NCBI RefSeq assembly: GCF_000718095.1
Contig: NZ_JOEI01000027.1
Coordinates: 77,087-141,086 of the forward strand
DNA: 64,000 nt
Direction: 5' to 3'
From: Streptomyces scopuliridis RB72
Lineage (GTDB): Bacteria > Actinomycetota > Actinomycetes > Streptomycetales > Streptomycetaceae
The notes under the pieces are model-generated. The model made no database searches and was not told the DNA's origin. It saw only the letters and a list, made by a program, of their open reading frames with translations. Both the position numbers and the translations under genes were made by a program. Shown here piece by piece: positions 33,366 through 42,977 of the stretch; position 1 is the stretch's first letter; the number at the start of each line of letters is the position of its first letter.

Positions 33366-34652
33366 ATGGGCCTGTCCAGACGGGGATTGCTGGCCGCCGG
33401 TGGCGCGATGGGGGCCGTGGGGGCCGTGGGGGCCGTGGGCGCGTCGGCCGCGGGCGCGGGCACGGCCGCCGCGCACGCGCGAGGCGGGACCGGGGGCGGG
33501 GGTCGGGTCCGTACCGGCTTCGACCGGCTGGCCGCCGACGGCTACCGGCTGCTCGCCGGGGAGAAGGTCGGCGTGGTCACCAACCCGACCGGGATCACCT
33601 CCGACGTACGCCACATCGTGGATGTCATGCACGCCGACGCGCGGGTGAAGCTCGTCGCCGTCTTCGGCCCGGAGCACGGCTTCCGCGGTACGGCGCAGGC
33701 CGGCGGCTCCGAGGGCCGTTACGACGACCCCGCCACCGGACTGCCGGTCTACGACACGTATCTGAAGAGCGGTCAGTCCCTCGCGGACATCTTCACCGCG
33801 TCCGGGGTCGACACCGTCGTGTTCGACATCCAGGACGCGGGCGCCCGCTTCTACACGTACATCTGGACGCTGTACGACTGCATGGAGGCGGCGGCGCTCG
33901 CGGGCAAGCGGTTCGTGGTGCTCGACCGGCCCAATCCGGTGACCGGGCGGGCGGCCCTCGGGCCGGTCCTGCACCGGGAGTTCGCGACCTTCGTGGGGCG
34001 TCAGCCGATCTCGCAGGCGCACGGCATGACCGTCACCGAGCTGGCGCGGCTGTTCAACGGCGAGTTCCTCACGTCGAAGCCGGTGGAGCTGGACGTCGTC
34101 ACGATGACGGGCTGGCGCCGCGGCGACTTCTTCGACGCGACGGGCCTGCCGTGGGTGCCGCCGAGCCCCAATATGCCGACGCCGGAAACCGCGTTGGTGT
34201 ACGCGGGGACCTGTCTCTTCGAGGGGACGAATCTGTCGGAGGGACGGGGTACGACACGGCCGTTCGAACTGCTGGGCGCGGAGGGCATCGGCCGTGAGTG
34301 GGCCGCGGCGGCCAACGCGCTGGAGCTGCCAGGGGCACGCTTCCGTGAGGCGTACTTCGCGCCGACCTTCTCCAAGTTCCAGGGCAGGACGATCGGCGGG
34401 GTGCAACTCCATGTCCACGACCGGGAGTCGTTCGATCCCGTACGCACCGGCATCGCGCTGCTGGTGACGGCGAAGCGGTCGTGGAGCGGGTTCGCCTGGC
34501 GCTCCGACCACTGGATCGACAAGCTGACCGGGTCGACGCAGGTCCGTACGCTCATCGACGCGGGCGCGGACACCGACGAGGTGACCGGCGCGTGGCGGAG
34601 CGAACTGGCCGCGTTCCGTGCCGTACGGCGGGGGTATCTGCTCTACCGGTGA
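33366..34652 (+). CDS. Secreted DUF1343/NamZ-like exo-beta-N-acetylmuramidase family protein
   Basis: 428 residues from ATG 33366 (GGAGG seven bases upstream; an ATG at 33333 is less well placed). It opens with a twin-arginine signal, MGLSRRGLLAAGGAM, followed by an Ala/Gly-rich spacer with a repeated GAV motif. DUF1343 blocks: KVGVVTNPTGITSDVRHIVD, VFGPEHGFRGTAQAG, FDIQDAGARFYTYIWT, VVLDRPNPVTG and GTCLFEGTNLSEGRGTTRPF. Characterised NamZ enzymes release MurNAc from peptidoglycan fragments, so a role in cell-wall turnover outside the membrane is likely. Confidence 0.9.
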   Translation: MGLSRRGLLAAGGAMGAVGAVGAVGASAAGAGTAAAHARGGTGGGGRVRTGFDRLAADGYRLLAGEKVGVVTNPTGITSDVRHIVDVMHADARVKLVAVFGPEHGFRGTAQAGGSEGRYDDPATGLPVYDTYLKSGQSLADIFTASGVDTVVFDIQDAGARFYTYIWTLYDCMEAAALAGKRFVVLDRPNPVTGRAALGPVLHREFATFVGRQPISQAHGMTVTELARLFNGEFLTSKPVELDVVTMTGWRRGDFFDATGLPWVPPSPNMPTPETALVYAGTCLFEGTNLSEGRGTTRPFELLGAEGIGREWAAAANALELPGARFREAYFAPTFSKFQGRTIGGVQLHVHDRESFDPVRTGIALLVTAKRSWSGFAWRSDHWIDKLTGSTQVRTLIDAGADTDEVTGAWRSELAAFRAVRRGYLLYR

Positions 34653-34733
34653 CCGCACGGCTGATAACAGTCGGTAGCGCACCGATATCGGAGCGTGTCC
34701 AACACGCGCCGTTGACCGCGTCGTTCACCGGCC

Positions 34734-36071
34734 GTGAAAGTGCCTGTCGTGATCGACGAAACTCTGTCCCCCACTCCCACGGCGCCCGCCGCGGACGCTC
34801 CGGAACACCGGGAGAGTCCGCGCCGGGTGGCCGTGGCGAGCTTCATCGGCAACACCATCGAGCTCTACGACTTCTTCATCTACGGCATGGCGACGGCGCT
34901 GGTCCTCGACGACGTCTTCTTCCCGAATCTCTCCCCCCTCAACGCCACGCTCGCGTCCTTCTCCACGTACGCGGTGGCCTTTCTGGCTCGCCCGATCGGC
35001 TCAATCGTCTTCGGCCATTTCGGTGACCGCGTCGGCCGCAAATCCGTTCTGGTCACCTCGCTGCTGCTGATGGGTGTGTCCACGGCGCTGGTGGGGCTGC
35101 TGCCCGGCTATGCCACCCTGGGCAGTTGGGCGCCCCTGCTGCTCGTCACGCTCCGCTTCCTCCAGGGCATCGGGATCGGCGGTGAGTGGGGCGGCGCGGT
35201 GCTTCTGGCCGTGGAGCACGCGCCGCGCGGGAAGCGCGGGCTGTACGCGGCGTTCCCCCAACTCGGCCCGCCCGTCGGCTTCTCCGCCGCCACCGGTGTC
35301 TTCTGGCTGGTGTCCGCGTCGCTCGACGAGGCGGCCTTCGCGAGCTGGGGCTGGCGTATCCCGTTCCTGCTGTCCTTCCTGCTGGTCGCCGTCGGGCTGG
35401 TCGTACGGCTGAAGATCAGCGAGACGCCGGTCTTCGCACGGTCCGTGGCGGAACGGGCCGCGAGTCGGGCACCGCTGATGGAGCTCCTGCGGTGTCACAC
35501 GCGTGAACTGCTGCTCGGCGCGGGCGCGATGGCCGTCGTGTACGCGCTCTTCTACACATCGATGACCTATGGCCTGTCGTACACCACGACATCCCTGGGT
35601 ATGCCGCGCAATACGATGCTGGCGCTGTCCCTGGTCGCCTGTCTCTTCCTCGCGGCCGGTATCTGGTTCTCCGCCACCCGCTCCGACACGGACGGCCGGC
35701 GGAGACTCGTTCTGTCGGGGTGCGGACTGGCCGCGGTCTGGAGCCTGCTGCTGTTCCCGCTGCTCGACACCGAGCGGCCGGTACTGATGGCGCTGGCCCT
35801 CGGCGGCGCGCTGTTCTGCCTGGGGGTGACGTCCGGTCCGATGGGCGCCTACCTGCCCGAGCTGTTCCCCGCACGCGTCCGCTACTCGGGCGCGTCGCTC
35901 GCGTACAACCTGGGCGGTGTCCTGGGCGGCGCGGTCTCCCCCTTGGTCGTGCCGCGCCTCCAGTCCGGCTTCGGCTCGGCGTCGGTGGGGTGGTACGTCA
36001 GCGGGATGGCCCTGGTCTCCCTGCTGTGCGTGCGGGCGCTGCCGGAGACACGGGAACGCGAACTGGGCTGA
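34734..36071 (+). CDS. MFS transporter, metabolite:H+ symporter (MHS) family
   Basis: 445 residues, 12 spans, from GTG 34734. MHS-type signatures: FIGNTIELYDFFIYGMATAL in helix 1, FGHFGDRVGRKSVLV between helices 2 and 3, and LRFLQGIGIGGEWGGAVL in helix 4. MHS proteins import organic acids, betaines or similar solutes with protons; the substrate here is open. It follows the NamZ-like gene by 81 bp and may be on the same transcript. A strong hairpin lies after the stop. Confidence 0.92.
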   Translation: MKVPVVIDETLSPTPTAPAADAPEHRESPRRVAVASFIGNTIELYDFFIYGMATALVLDDVFFPNLSPLNATLASFSTYAVAFLARPIGSIVFGHFGDRVGRKSVLVTSLLLMGVSTALVGLLPGYATLGSWAPLLLVTLRFLQGIGIGGEWGGAVLLAVEHAPRGKRGLYAAFPQLGPPVGFSAATGVFWLVSASLDEAAFASWGWRIPFLLSFLLVAVGLVVRLKISETPVFARSVAERAASRAPLMELLRCHTRELLLGAGAMAVVYALFYTSMTYGLSYTTTSLGMPRNTMLALSLVACLFLAAGIWFSATRSDTDGRRRLVLSGCGLAAVWSLLLFPLLDTERPVLMALALGGALFCLGVTSGPMGAYLPELFPARVRYSGASLAYNLGGVLGGAVSPLVVPRLQSGFGSASVGWYVSGMALVSLLCVRALPETRERELG

Positions 36072-36076
36072 CGCGA

Positions 36077-36130
36077 GACGCCGCGGCCCCGCCCATGGGT
36101 GGTGCTGCCACCCGGGCCGGTCGCGGCGTC
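36077..36130. terminator. Bidirectional hairpin between the MHS transporter and the acylase
   Basis: GACGCCGCG (36077-36085) pairs with CGCGGCGTC (36122-36130), and GGCCC (36085-36089) with GGGCC (36114-36118); CCCATGGGTGG...CCACCC forms the inner part. It lies between two convergent genes. Confidence 0.6.
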
Positions 36131-36177
36131 CGCGTCCACCACACGTGCCGAGTCCCCCGCGTATCCGGAACCGGCTT

Positions 36178-39024
36178 CTACCGGTGGCTCGGGAACTCCA
36201 CCACCTGCTGGTACGTCGGCCTGTTCTGCCAGTTGACCTTCGGGTGGCTGATGCCGCCCAGCGCCCGGTGGATGATCGAGTCCGTGCACCACTGGTCGCC
36301 GGCCGCGCAGTTGTCGTCGCCCGGATAGACCGCACTGGCGGGCGCCGCCGCCGCTGCCTTCAGGGTGGTGAGCAGCGCGTCACGGCAGGCGCTCAGGGAG
36401 CCGCCCCCGCAGTACGTGTCCGGTGTCGGGGCCTGGACCGGATCGCCGAGGACCTGACGGAGGTCCTTGTCGACATATCCCCACCAGCCGTACTGGAACG
36501 CGGAGCCGCTGTGCGCGCCCGTCGGGCCATGACTGGAAGCCGGGGACTCGTCGGTCGGCAGCGAGGCGGTGAGAGCCTGGTAGAGGCCGTCGCCGAGACC
36601 CGGCTTGAACGCGGCCTCCACCAGCCCCGGCCACCACGCGTCCATGATCCGTACGGCGTCGGCGTTCCCGTACGTGTGCGAGCCCCGCGCCGTCTCCTGG
36701 CGCGGGGAGCCCGCCGCGCGCCAGGACTCCAGCTGCTGTACGGCGGTGCTGAGCTGCGGATCCGTGACGGGCGCCGAGCGCAGCACCTTCAGCAGTTCGG
36801 GCAGCACCTGCTCACCGCGCAGATCGGTCACGGCCGCCTCGGCCATCGCCCGGGTGAGGGAGGCGCGGGTGACACCGCCGTCCGCGACCAGTTTCTTGAC
36901 ACGGCCGTCCAGCAGATCGCCCCGGTGCACCGCGCCGAAGCCGAAGCCCGCCGTGTCGTACTCCTTCGCCTGCCGGTTGTTCCAGGAGATGTAGTAGTCC
37001 TGCCCGACCGACTGCGGATGCTGGGCGAACGGTGTGTACGCGGCGGTGTTGTGCACCGGGTCGAAGCCCTGCCACTCGTACGCCTGCTCGGCCTTGACGG
37101 GCAGCGCCGGATCGACGCCCGCCGCGCGCACCGGGTTCGAGCCGCTGTTGAAGAAGGCGGCCGTGCGCGAGTCCGCGTAGAACCAGTTGAAGGCGTAGCC
37201 GATGCGGTGCGCGGCCTGCTGGAAGGAGGCGGCGTCCTTGGTGTACGCGGGGTCGTTGAGCATCTGGAAGCCGATGATCGAGTCGGCTTCGTGCCGGTAG
37301 GTGGTCCGCAGCGAGGTGTACGCGACGGGTTTGCCGCCGATGGTCGCGCGGTGGGTGACCATGCCGTACTTGGTACGCCAGACCTGGAGCCGGTAGGAGC
37401 CCGCGGCGGTGGAGTCGGCGACGGTCGGCTTCCAGGAGTTGCTGCGCTCCATCTTCTCCATCGGGGTGCAGACGGAGCGGTAGAGGTAGTGCGTGGACGC
37501 CTTGGTGGCCGGCGAGCCGTTCGGTTCGCAGAGCTCGATGGCGTACGTGTCGGTGATGTCCTGGCCCGCCGAGGTGGCGCTCCAGGCGTAGTCCTGGCCT
37601 CGGCCCATCTGGACGTACATGCCGACTCCGGCGAAGGCGACGCCGCGGGCGCTGATGCCGGGGCCCTGGAGTTCCTGGAGCATCATGAGCTGTGGCGCGA
37701 AGTAGCCGGTCTGCGGGCCGAAGACGGCCACGGGACTGCCGCTCGCGGTGTGCTGTCCCGAGACGAGCAGCGCGTTGGACATCCCGCGCTTGGCGGAGAG
37801 CGAGCCGGGCGGGACGACGCCGCCGTCGAAGAGGCCCTGGAGCGGTTTGAGTTTCTCCGGGGCGGTGACCGGGGCCTTGGCGTTCGTACCGGCCGAGCCC
37901 GTCCTGTCGTACACCAGTTGTTCGGCCTGGACCGAGCCGGCGTCGGGCAGGGCCGTGCCGCGCGGCTGGGCGGGCTTGCGCGCGTACGGGAAGCGGGTGC
38001 CGTCGTGGACGGTGAGCACGGCCTCGGGGTCGTCACGCTGACGGAAGGACTCCCAGACCTCGGTGCCCTTGACGACGCCGTACCTCTGCTGGGCGGCGAG
38101 GAGCGAGAGCGCCGCCTGCACCTCGCCGCCGCCTCCGCCGCCGAACTGGCCGCCGACGACGGACGCTATGGAGATCAGGTCGGTGAGCCTGAAGGGCTGG
38201 ATCTCGCCGACGTTGGTGATCGAGTCGATCTTGCCGGTGAGTACGTACTCGCCGGGGAAGTAGCGGCCGTCCTTGGACTTCTGGCGGTAGGCGTTGATGC
38301 CGTCGACATACGCCTGCGCGTCCGCCATGGCCAGCTCGCCGCGCTCGCCCCCGGTGGTCCTGATCCGCTCGATCTGGGCCTCGTACTCCGCTTCCGTGTA
38401 CGGGGCCGAGGGCCAGAACTGCTGCTCAAGACCCTGGTTGGCGAGGGCGCCGCCCGCGAAGGAGGTCAGCTCACCGCGGCCGATATGGCGGAAGAGGTCC
38501 ATCATCCACAGCCGGTCCTGCGCCGCCGCGTAGCCGGCGCCGAACTCGGTGCCGTAGCGGGTGGTGCCCTTGATGTGCGGGACGCCGGTCTTCTTGTCGC
38601 GGGTGATCGTGACGTCGTCGCGCGGGGAGGTGACGGATTCGACCTGGTCCGCGGGGACCCCGAAGGAGGCGTCGTTGAAGAAGTCGGAGAGCTTCGCGTC
38701 GGTGAGTCCGCCGTGACCGGCCACCAGCGCGTCGTACCGGGCCAGTTGGTCGGAGGCATGGGCGGGGAAGGTGCCGAACAGACGGTTGCCGAGGATATCG
38801 GCGAGGGTGGCGTTGCCGTTCTGGCCGGGCGGCAGGATATCGGCGCACTGTCCCTGGCAGTGGTCGGTGACGGGGTCGGCCGCCGCGCCGCGCGCGTCCG
38901 CCGCGGGGGCGGGTGCCCGGGCGGGTTCGGCGGCGGCCTGTGGCAGCGGGGTCAGCAGAGCCGCGCCCAGCGCGAACACCGCGGCGGCGGTGGCGCTGGC
39001 GAGTCTTCCGGTGCGTCGTCGCAT
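36178..39024 (-). CDS. Secreted penicillin acylase family Ntn-hydrolase
   Basis: 948 residues with a signal peptide at about 1-32 (MRRRTGRLASATAAAVFALG...AAA). The alpha chain contains DVTITRDKKTGVPHIKG and GAGYAAAQDRLWMMDLFRHI, the usual start of the family. The beta-chain nucleophile is Ser416 in KRGM-SNALLVSG, exposed by autocleavage after Met415. Later blocks are VAVFGPQTGYFAPQ and FAGVGMYVQMGRGQDYAWS. Relatives include aculeacin and acyl-homoserine-lactone acylases from Streptomyces, so deacylation of lipopeptides or signal molecules outside the cell is plausible. It is longer than most members (about 750-850). Confidence 0.92.
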   Translation of the reverse strand: MRRRTGRLASATAAAVFALGAALLTPLPQAAAEPARAPAPAADARGAAADPVTDHCQGQCADILPPGQNGNATLADILGNRLFGTFPAHASDQLARYDALVAGHGGLTDAKLSDFFNDASFGVPADQVESVTSPRDDVTITRDKKTGVPHIKGTTRYGTEFGAGYAAAQDRLWMMDLFRHIGRGELTSFAGGALANQGLEQQFWPSAPYTEAEYEAQIERIRTTGGERGELAMADAQAYVDGINAYRQKSKDGRYFPGEYVLTGKIDSITNVGEIQPFRLTDLISIASVVGGQFGGGGGGEVQAALSLLAAQQRYGVVKGTEVWESFRQRDDPEAVLTVHDGTRFPYARKPAQPRGTALPDAGSVQAEQLVYDRTGSAGTNAKAPVTAPEKLKPLQGLFDGGVVPPGSLSAKRGMSNALLVSGQHTASGSPVAVFGPQTGYFAPQLMMLQELQGPGISARGVAFAGVGMYVQMGRGQDYAWSATSAGQDITDTYAIELCEPNGSPATKASTHYLYRSVCTPMEKMERSNSWKPTVADSTAAGSYRLQVWRTKYGMVTHRATIGGKPVAYTSLRTTYRHEADSIIGFQMLNDPAYTKDAASFQQAAHRIGYAFNWFYADSRTAAFFNSGSNPVRAAGVDPALPVKAEQAYEWQGFDPVHNTAAYTPFAQHPQSVGQDYYISWNNRQAKEYDTAGFGFGAVHRGDLLDGRVKKLVADGGVTRASLTRAMAEAAVTDLRGEQVLPELLKVLRSAPVTDPQLSTAVQQLESWRAAGSPRQETARGSHTYGNADAVRIMDAWWPGLVEAAFKPGLGDGLYQALTASLPTDESPASSHGPTGAHSGSAFQYGWWGYVDKDLRQVLGDPVQAPTPDTYCGGGSLSACRDALLTTLKAAAAAPASAVYPGDDNCAAGDQWCTDSIIHRALGGISHPKVNWQNRPTYQQVVEFPSHR

Positions 39025-39265
39025 GGGTGCTCCTCGGGGAGGCCGGTGCGCCGGAGGTTACCGGCGGTATGACCGCTCGGTAAGATGAACATCAGTCACC
39101 TTTTCCGAACCACCACACGCCGGTTCCTGTGAATCACCTTCGAATTCAGCTCGATAACAACCGAAATGCCGGAATCCATGGATGCCATCTGTTTTTTGAT
39201 GGAGCCGAATGGGGCAGCCGTACGTCCATTCCTCAACGCCGATGAAGCGACGGAGGTGGCATGCG

Positions 39266-39877
39266 ATGGCCGGATTCCGGAGTCTTGCGAGACAGGTGCG
39301 CGACCCGCGATGCGATCTGGCCTTGCGACGGTACTCACTGCGCAAGTGCCTGGAGCGATTTGCCCCTTATGGGCACCGGGCGACCTGGGATCATCTGTGC
39401 GCGAGGCACAGTATCGAGCACGAGGACAGGGCGCCCGATCCGGTGCGGCTGATGGCCGCGCTGGACGAGTTGGAGGAGGCGCGGGCCGTATGGCTCACGT
39501 ACGAGAGGGAGTTCGCGGAACGGCGCAGGCGCGAGAAGCACGACGGGCTGCGGCGCCCCAAGAGCTTCGACGACTGGCACCGGCGGACCTGGGGCGGTAA
39601 CGGCGTCGCCCGGTGCGACGACCCGGCCGTCCATCCGTCCGAGTCACTGGCCGAGGTGCTGCGCCGGCTGATCTCCGGGCTGGAGACGGGTCCGGGGGCC
39701 ACCTGCCCCGTCTGCGCGGACCATGACATCGTCTGGCGCCCCGATCTGGCGGGGGAACCCTGGTCGGGACCGGTCTGCATGGGCTGCGGCATCGTCGTAC
39801 CGCTGCCCGTCCTCACGCCCGACGCGCTGGACCGGGCGAAGCGGGTGCGGCTCAAGGATCTGGCGTCGGTGGCCTGA
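39266..39877 (+). CDS. Zinc-ribbon protein of unknown function
   Basis: 203 residues from ATG 39266, with GGAGG nine bases upstream; earlier in-frame ATGs (39209, 39242) lack a site. The N-terminal half is basic and helical (RSLARQVRDPRCDLALRRYS). The C-terminal quarter has a CPVCADHD...CMGCGIV four-cysteine zinc ribbon. No catalytic motif. It could bind nucleic acid or protein. The 241-bp upstream gap is AT-richer than the surroundings. Confidence 0.72.
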   Translation: MAGFRSLARQVRDPRCDLALRRYSLRKCLERFAPYGHRATWDHLCARHSIEHEDRAPDPVRLMAALDELEEARAVWLTYEREFAERRRREKHDGLRRPKSFDDWHRRTWGGNGVARCDDPAVHPSESLAEVLRRLISGLETGPGATCPVCADHDIVWRPDLAGEPWSGPVCMGCGIVVPLPVLTPDALDRAKRVRLKDLASVA

Positions 39878-39949
39878 GGTCTGCGGGGGCGGACACCGGA
39901 GACGGCGCGCCCCCGCGGTATCGGTGACGTGCACGACGGTGCGCGGGCG

Positions 39950-40432
39950 TCAGGAGCACTCGGGCTTCTTCGGAGCCCGGCGCTCCGGGAGCAGGCGCGA
40001 GCCCGTCATGCGCTCACCGAAGATGTCGTCGGGGTTGGACAGCACACAGTTTTCCAGGGACAGACAGCCGCAGCCGATGCAGTCGGTCAAGTGATCGCGG
40101 AGCCGCCCGAGTTGCTTGATCCGCTCGTCCAGCTCCGCGCGCCATGCCGCCGAGAGCCGGGCCCAGTCGTCCCGGTTGGGGGTCCGCTCCTCGGGGAGTT
40201 CGGCCAGGGCGTCCCTGATCGTCGCGAGCGGGATACCCACGCGCTGGGCGGCGCGGACGAAGGCCACGCGGCGCAGTGCGTCGCGCCCGTAGCGGCGTTG
40301 GTTGCCGCTGGTCCTGCGGCTGCTGATGAGCCCCTTGGACTCGTAGAAGTGCAGGGCGGACACGGCGGCACCGCTGCGCGCCGACAGCTGGCCGACGGTC
40401 AGCTCGTGGATCTTCTCGGGAATCTGTGGCAC
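39950..40432 (-). CDS. soxR: Redox-sensing MerR-family regulator SoxR
   Basis: 160 residues from GTG 40432. The MerR HTH is [20 protein letters not shown] / [18 protein letters not shown]. The [2Fe-2S] cluster motif is exactly C-x2-C-x-C-x5-C (Cys118, 121, 123, 129; [12 protein letters not shown]). In Streptomyces SoxR responds to redox-active secondary metabolites such as actinorhodin and activates a small set of efflux and oxidoreductase genes. It diverges from maoC; a TetR site lies in the gap. The start codon is chosen by alignment to the family; the ribosome site (GGATGG) is weak. Confidence 0.93.
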   Translation of the reverse strand: MPQIPEKIHELTVGQLSARSGAAVSALHFYESKGLISSRRTSGNQRRYGRDALRRVAFVRAAQRVGIPLATIRDALAELPEERTPNRDDWARLSAAWRAELDERIKQLGRLRDHLTDCIGCGCLSLENCVLSNPDDIFGERMTGSRLLPERRAPKKPECS

Positions 40433-40495
40433 CCATCCAACCCTATGTGCCGCGCCCGCCGTCCGCGTTGACAGGAGCGCGCCCGCGCAACATGC

Positions 40496-40511
40496 TGAGC
40501 AAGCGCTTAGA
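40496..40511. promoter_or_regulatory. TetR-type operator upstream of maoC
   Basis: TGAGCAAGCGCTTAGA, with core GCAAGCGCTT forming an imperfect palindrome, ends 49 bp before the maoC start. The identical 16-mer precedes the TetR gene at 41778-41793. Confidence 0.7.
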
Positions 40512-40560
40512 CAGATGCGCTTGACGGGCTTCATGGGCTTGAGAGGCAGGGAACAGGAAC

Positions 40561-41022
40561 ATGGCCGAGCCGAGGATCTTCACCTCCGCCGAGGAGCTGC
40601 GCGCCGGGGTCGGCGAGCAGCTGGGGCACAGCGAGTGGCTGGAGATCGACCAGAAGCGGATCGACCTCTTCGCCGAGGCCACCGGTGATCACCAGTGGAT
40701 CCATGTGGACCCGGAGCGGGCCGCGGCGGGGCCGTTCGGTACGACGATCGCGCACGGCTATCTGACGCTGTCGCTGCTGCCCGCGTTCGTACCGCAGATC
40801 CTGCGGGTCGAGAACGTGAAGATGGGCATCAACTACGGGACCAACAAGGTCCGTTTCCCCTCGCCCGTACCGGTCGGCTCGCGGCTGCGCGCGTCGGCGG
40901 TGCTGACGGATGTCGCGGAGGCGGGCGGCGGCGTGCAGATCACCACGCTCGTCACGGTCGAGCGCGAGGGCGGCGAGAAGCCGGCCTGTGTGGCGGAGTC
41001 GGTGTCCCGGTTCTACTTCTGA
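40561..41022 (+). CDS. MaoC-like enoyl-CoA hydratase
   Basis: 153 residues, single hotdog fold. The hydratase active site is at [15 protein letters not shown], with the Asp and His of hydratase 2, followed by [16 protein letters not shown] and [20 protein letters not shown]. It hydrates trans-2-enoyl-CoA to the (R)-3-hydroxy form in lipid metabolism. The ATG is placed by homology, with AGGCAGGGAAC upstream. The TetR gene nearby, with the same operator, is its likely repressor. Confidence 0.92.
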   Translation: MAEPRIFTSAEELRAGVGEQLGHSEWLEIDQKRIDLFAEATGDHQWIHVDPERAAAGPFGTTIAHGYLTLSLLPAFVPQILRVENVKMGINYGTNKVRFPSPVPVGSRLRASAVLTDVAEAGGGVQITTLVTVEREGGEKPACVAESVSRFYF

Positions 41023-41072
41023 GCGTTCCGCTTCCGAGCGCTCCGCTTCGGTGCGTTCCGCCTCTGAGGGAT

Positions 41073-41699
41073 CTACTTCTGTGTGGCGACCATGCGCAGG
41101 ACGAGGTCGGCGTAGAGCTCGCCGACCTCGTCGGGGGTCCGGGCCCCCGCCGCGTTGAACCAGCGCGCCACATCGATACAGAGCGACAGCACCGCGAGCG
41201 TCGTGCCCGGCACATCGGGGACGTCGAACTCCCCGTCCCGCACCCCGTCGACCAGGATGCGCCGCACCGCCGCCGTGCTGCGCCGCCGCAGTTCCACGAT
41301 CTCCGCGCGGTGCTCGGGGCCGAGCGCGTCCAGCTCGTACTGCACCACCCGCGCCGTGGTGTGCCCCTCGGCGTGCCAGCGTACGAAGGAGTGGACGGCC
41401 TCGGCGAGCCGCTGCGCCGCCGTGCCCTCGCCGTCGGCCGCGGCCGTCAGCAGCGCCAATGCCCTGTCGTGGCCGATCCGGCTGATCCGGTGGAGCAGTT
41501 CTTCCTTGGTCTTGTAGTGGATGTAGAGCGCCGCCGGACTCATCCCGGCGCGTCCGGCGATATCGCGGGTGGTGGTGGCGTGGTACCCACGCTCGGCGAA
41601 CGCCTCGACCGCGGCGACCAGCAGTTTTCTGGCCGCCTCCGGGGTGACCTCACCCCACGGCGCGTTCTCGCCGTCCGCTGTCCGCTCCGCCGCGCGCAT
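41073..41699 (-). CDS. TetR-family regulator of maoC and itself
   Basis: 208 residues. The HTH is LVAAVEAFAERGYHATTTRD / IAGRAGMSPAALYIHYKTKE. The C-terminal ligand domain is all helix with DVARWFNAAGARTPDEVGEL. Tail-to-tail with maoC (50-bp gap). An exact 16-bp operator copy lies 79 bp upstream of its ATG and another upstream of maoC, so it probably represses both in response to an acyl-CoA. Confidence 0.9.
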   Translation of the reverse strand: MRAAERTADGENAPWGEVTPEAARKLLVAAVEAFAERGYHATTTRDIAGRAGMSPAALYIHYKTKEELLHRISRIGHDRALALLTAAADGEGTAAQRLAEAVHSFVRWHAEGHTTARVVQYELDALGPEHRAEIVELRRRSTAAVRRILVDGVRDGEFDVPDVPGTTLAVLSLCIDVARWFNAAGARTPDEVGELYADLVLRMVATQK

Positions 41700-41777
41700 C
41701 GCTCACCTCGTCCCGTTCCATCCGGCTCACCCGGCTCACCCGGCCCACTGGGCGGGACGAACACCATACCCCGAGGG

Positions 41778-41793
41778 TGAGCAAGCGCTTAGA
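41778..41793. promoter_or_regulatory. TetR-type operator upstream of the TetR gene
   Basis: Exact second copy of TGAGCAAGCGCTTAGA (first at 40496-40511), placed in the promoter region of the TetR gene at 41073-41699, between it and the YiaA-like gene. Confidence 0.7.
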
Positions 41794-41839
41794 TCCGCTC
41801 GTGACTTCGGCGGCCGCTCAGGCCGCGGGGAGGGGCGGC

Positions 41840-42127
41840 TCAGAGCTTCTGGAAGGGGTCGTGGTCGGCGAGGATCTTCTCCAGTCTGGCCTGGTCGACC
41901 CGGCTGACGATCTGCCCGGCCTCCTGCCGGTCCCTGACCACCTTGGCCAGTGTGAACGCCGAGGTCGTCAGATACAGGACGGCGATACCGAGAAAGCCAC
42001 GCACCCACGCGCTGGCTTCGAGCTTGATGATGCCGACGGTCACGGCCGCCAGCGCGAGCCCGAAGGAGAGGACGGCCTGACCGTAGAAGGCCGCGGTGTT
42101 CTGCTGCTTGAGGGGAGTCTCAGTCAT
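41840..42127 (-). CDS. YiaA/YiaB-family small membrane protein
   Basis: 95 residues with two hydrophobic spans (FYGQAVLSFGLALAAVTVG and FLGIAVLYLTTSAFTLAKVV) in the YiaAB pattern, then a charged tail. ATG 42127 (TETPLKQQNTAAFYGQ) matches the family start. Inner-membrane protein of unknown function, single gene. Confidence 0.85.
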   Translation of the reverse strand: MTETPLKQQNTAAFYGQAVLSFGLALAAVTVGIIKLEASAWVRGFLGIAVLYLTTSAFTLAKVVRDRQEAGQIVSRVDQARLEKILADHDPFQKL

Positions 42128-42255
42128 GCCCCTCAGCATCGAGGGCCCTGGCGGGCACCACATCCGTATCGGTACTCAGCGGGTACTCAGCAGGCCGATA
42201 CGCCTGTCAGCACGCGGCCGTTGATCAGTTTTCCGCGGGCCCTACCATGTGCGCC

Positions 42256-42963
42256 ATGGCCAGACCGCGCAAGCCCCTGCTCAGCCGGGAACGCATCATC
42301 GAGACAGCCGGCGCGCTCGTGGACGCCGAGGGCCTCTCAGCGGTCTCCACCCGGCGGCTCGCCGCCGAGCTGGGGGTCAGCGGGCCCTCCCTCTACAACC
42401 ACTTCCGCACCAAGGACGAGATCCTCGAAGCCGTCGCCGACGCGGTCAGCGCGCGGGTCGATCTGTCGATGTTCGCGGAGGGCGACGGCCGCGACTGGCG
42501 CACCGCGCTGCACGACTGGGCCGTCTCCTACCGCGCGGCCCTCGCCGACCACCCGCGTCTCGTCCCGGTCCTCGCCGTCGGTCCCGGCCGCCGGCCGGCC
42601 GGGCTCCGGGTCGCCGACGCCGTCTTCGGCGCGATGGTCCGGGCCGGCTGGCCGCCCGCGCAGGCCACCCATATCGGCGCGCTGATGCGGTACTTCATCA
42701 CCGGCTCGGCGCTCGGCTCGTTCGCGCGCGGCTTCGTCGACGACGCGACGGCGTACGACCCGGCCGACTATCCGCACCTCGGCCAGGCCCATCTGCTCGC
42801 CGAACGGCAGCGGCAGGTGGACGAGGGCGCCTTCGAGACCGGGCTGCGGGCGCTGCTCGACGGCCTCTCGCTCCAGTACGAGCGGTACGCGTCGGCGCCG
42901 GCTTCCGCGCCGGCGCCGACCACGGCGGGCACCACGCTTCGGCCCGCGCCGAAGCGTCCCTGA
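42256..42963 (+). CDS. TetR-family regulator
   Basis: 235 residues. HTH: IIETAGALVDAEGLSAVSTR / RLAAELGVSGPSLYNHFRTK. The C-terminal half is the TetR_C-like helical domain with HIGALMRYFITGSALGSFAR. An Ala/Pro-rich tail follows. The ATG at 42256 is the family start; ATG 42247 also fits. The ArsR-like gene begins 14 bp after it and the exporter follows, so all three may be one unit; the target could be the exporter. Confidence 0.87.
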   Translation: MARPRKPLLSRERIIETAGALVDAEGLSAVSTRRLAAELGVSGPSLYNHFRTKDEILEAVADAVSARVDLSMFAEGDGRDWRTALHDWAVSYRAALADHPRLVPVLAVGPGRRPAGLRVADAVFGAMVRAGWPPAQATHIGALMRYFITGSALGSFARGFVDDATAYDPADYPHLGQAHLLAERQRQVDEGAFETGLRALLDGLSLQYERYASAPASAPAPTTAGTTLRPAPKRP

Positions 42964-42977
42964 CGCATCCTGGACAT

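Noticed and set aside
35917..39072. Plus-strand open frame of 1,051 codons opposite the acylase
   Set aside because: It mirrors the codon bias of the minus-strand acylase, has no domain or ribosome site, and the acylase has a signal peptide and active-site motifs.
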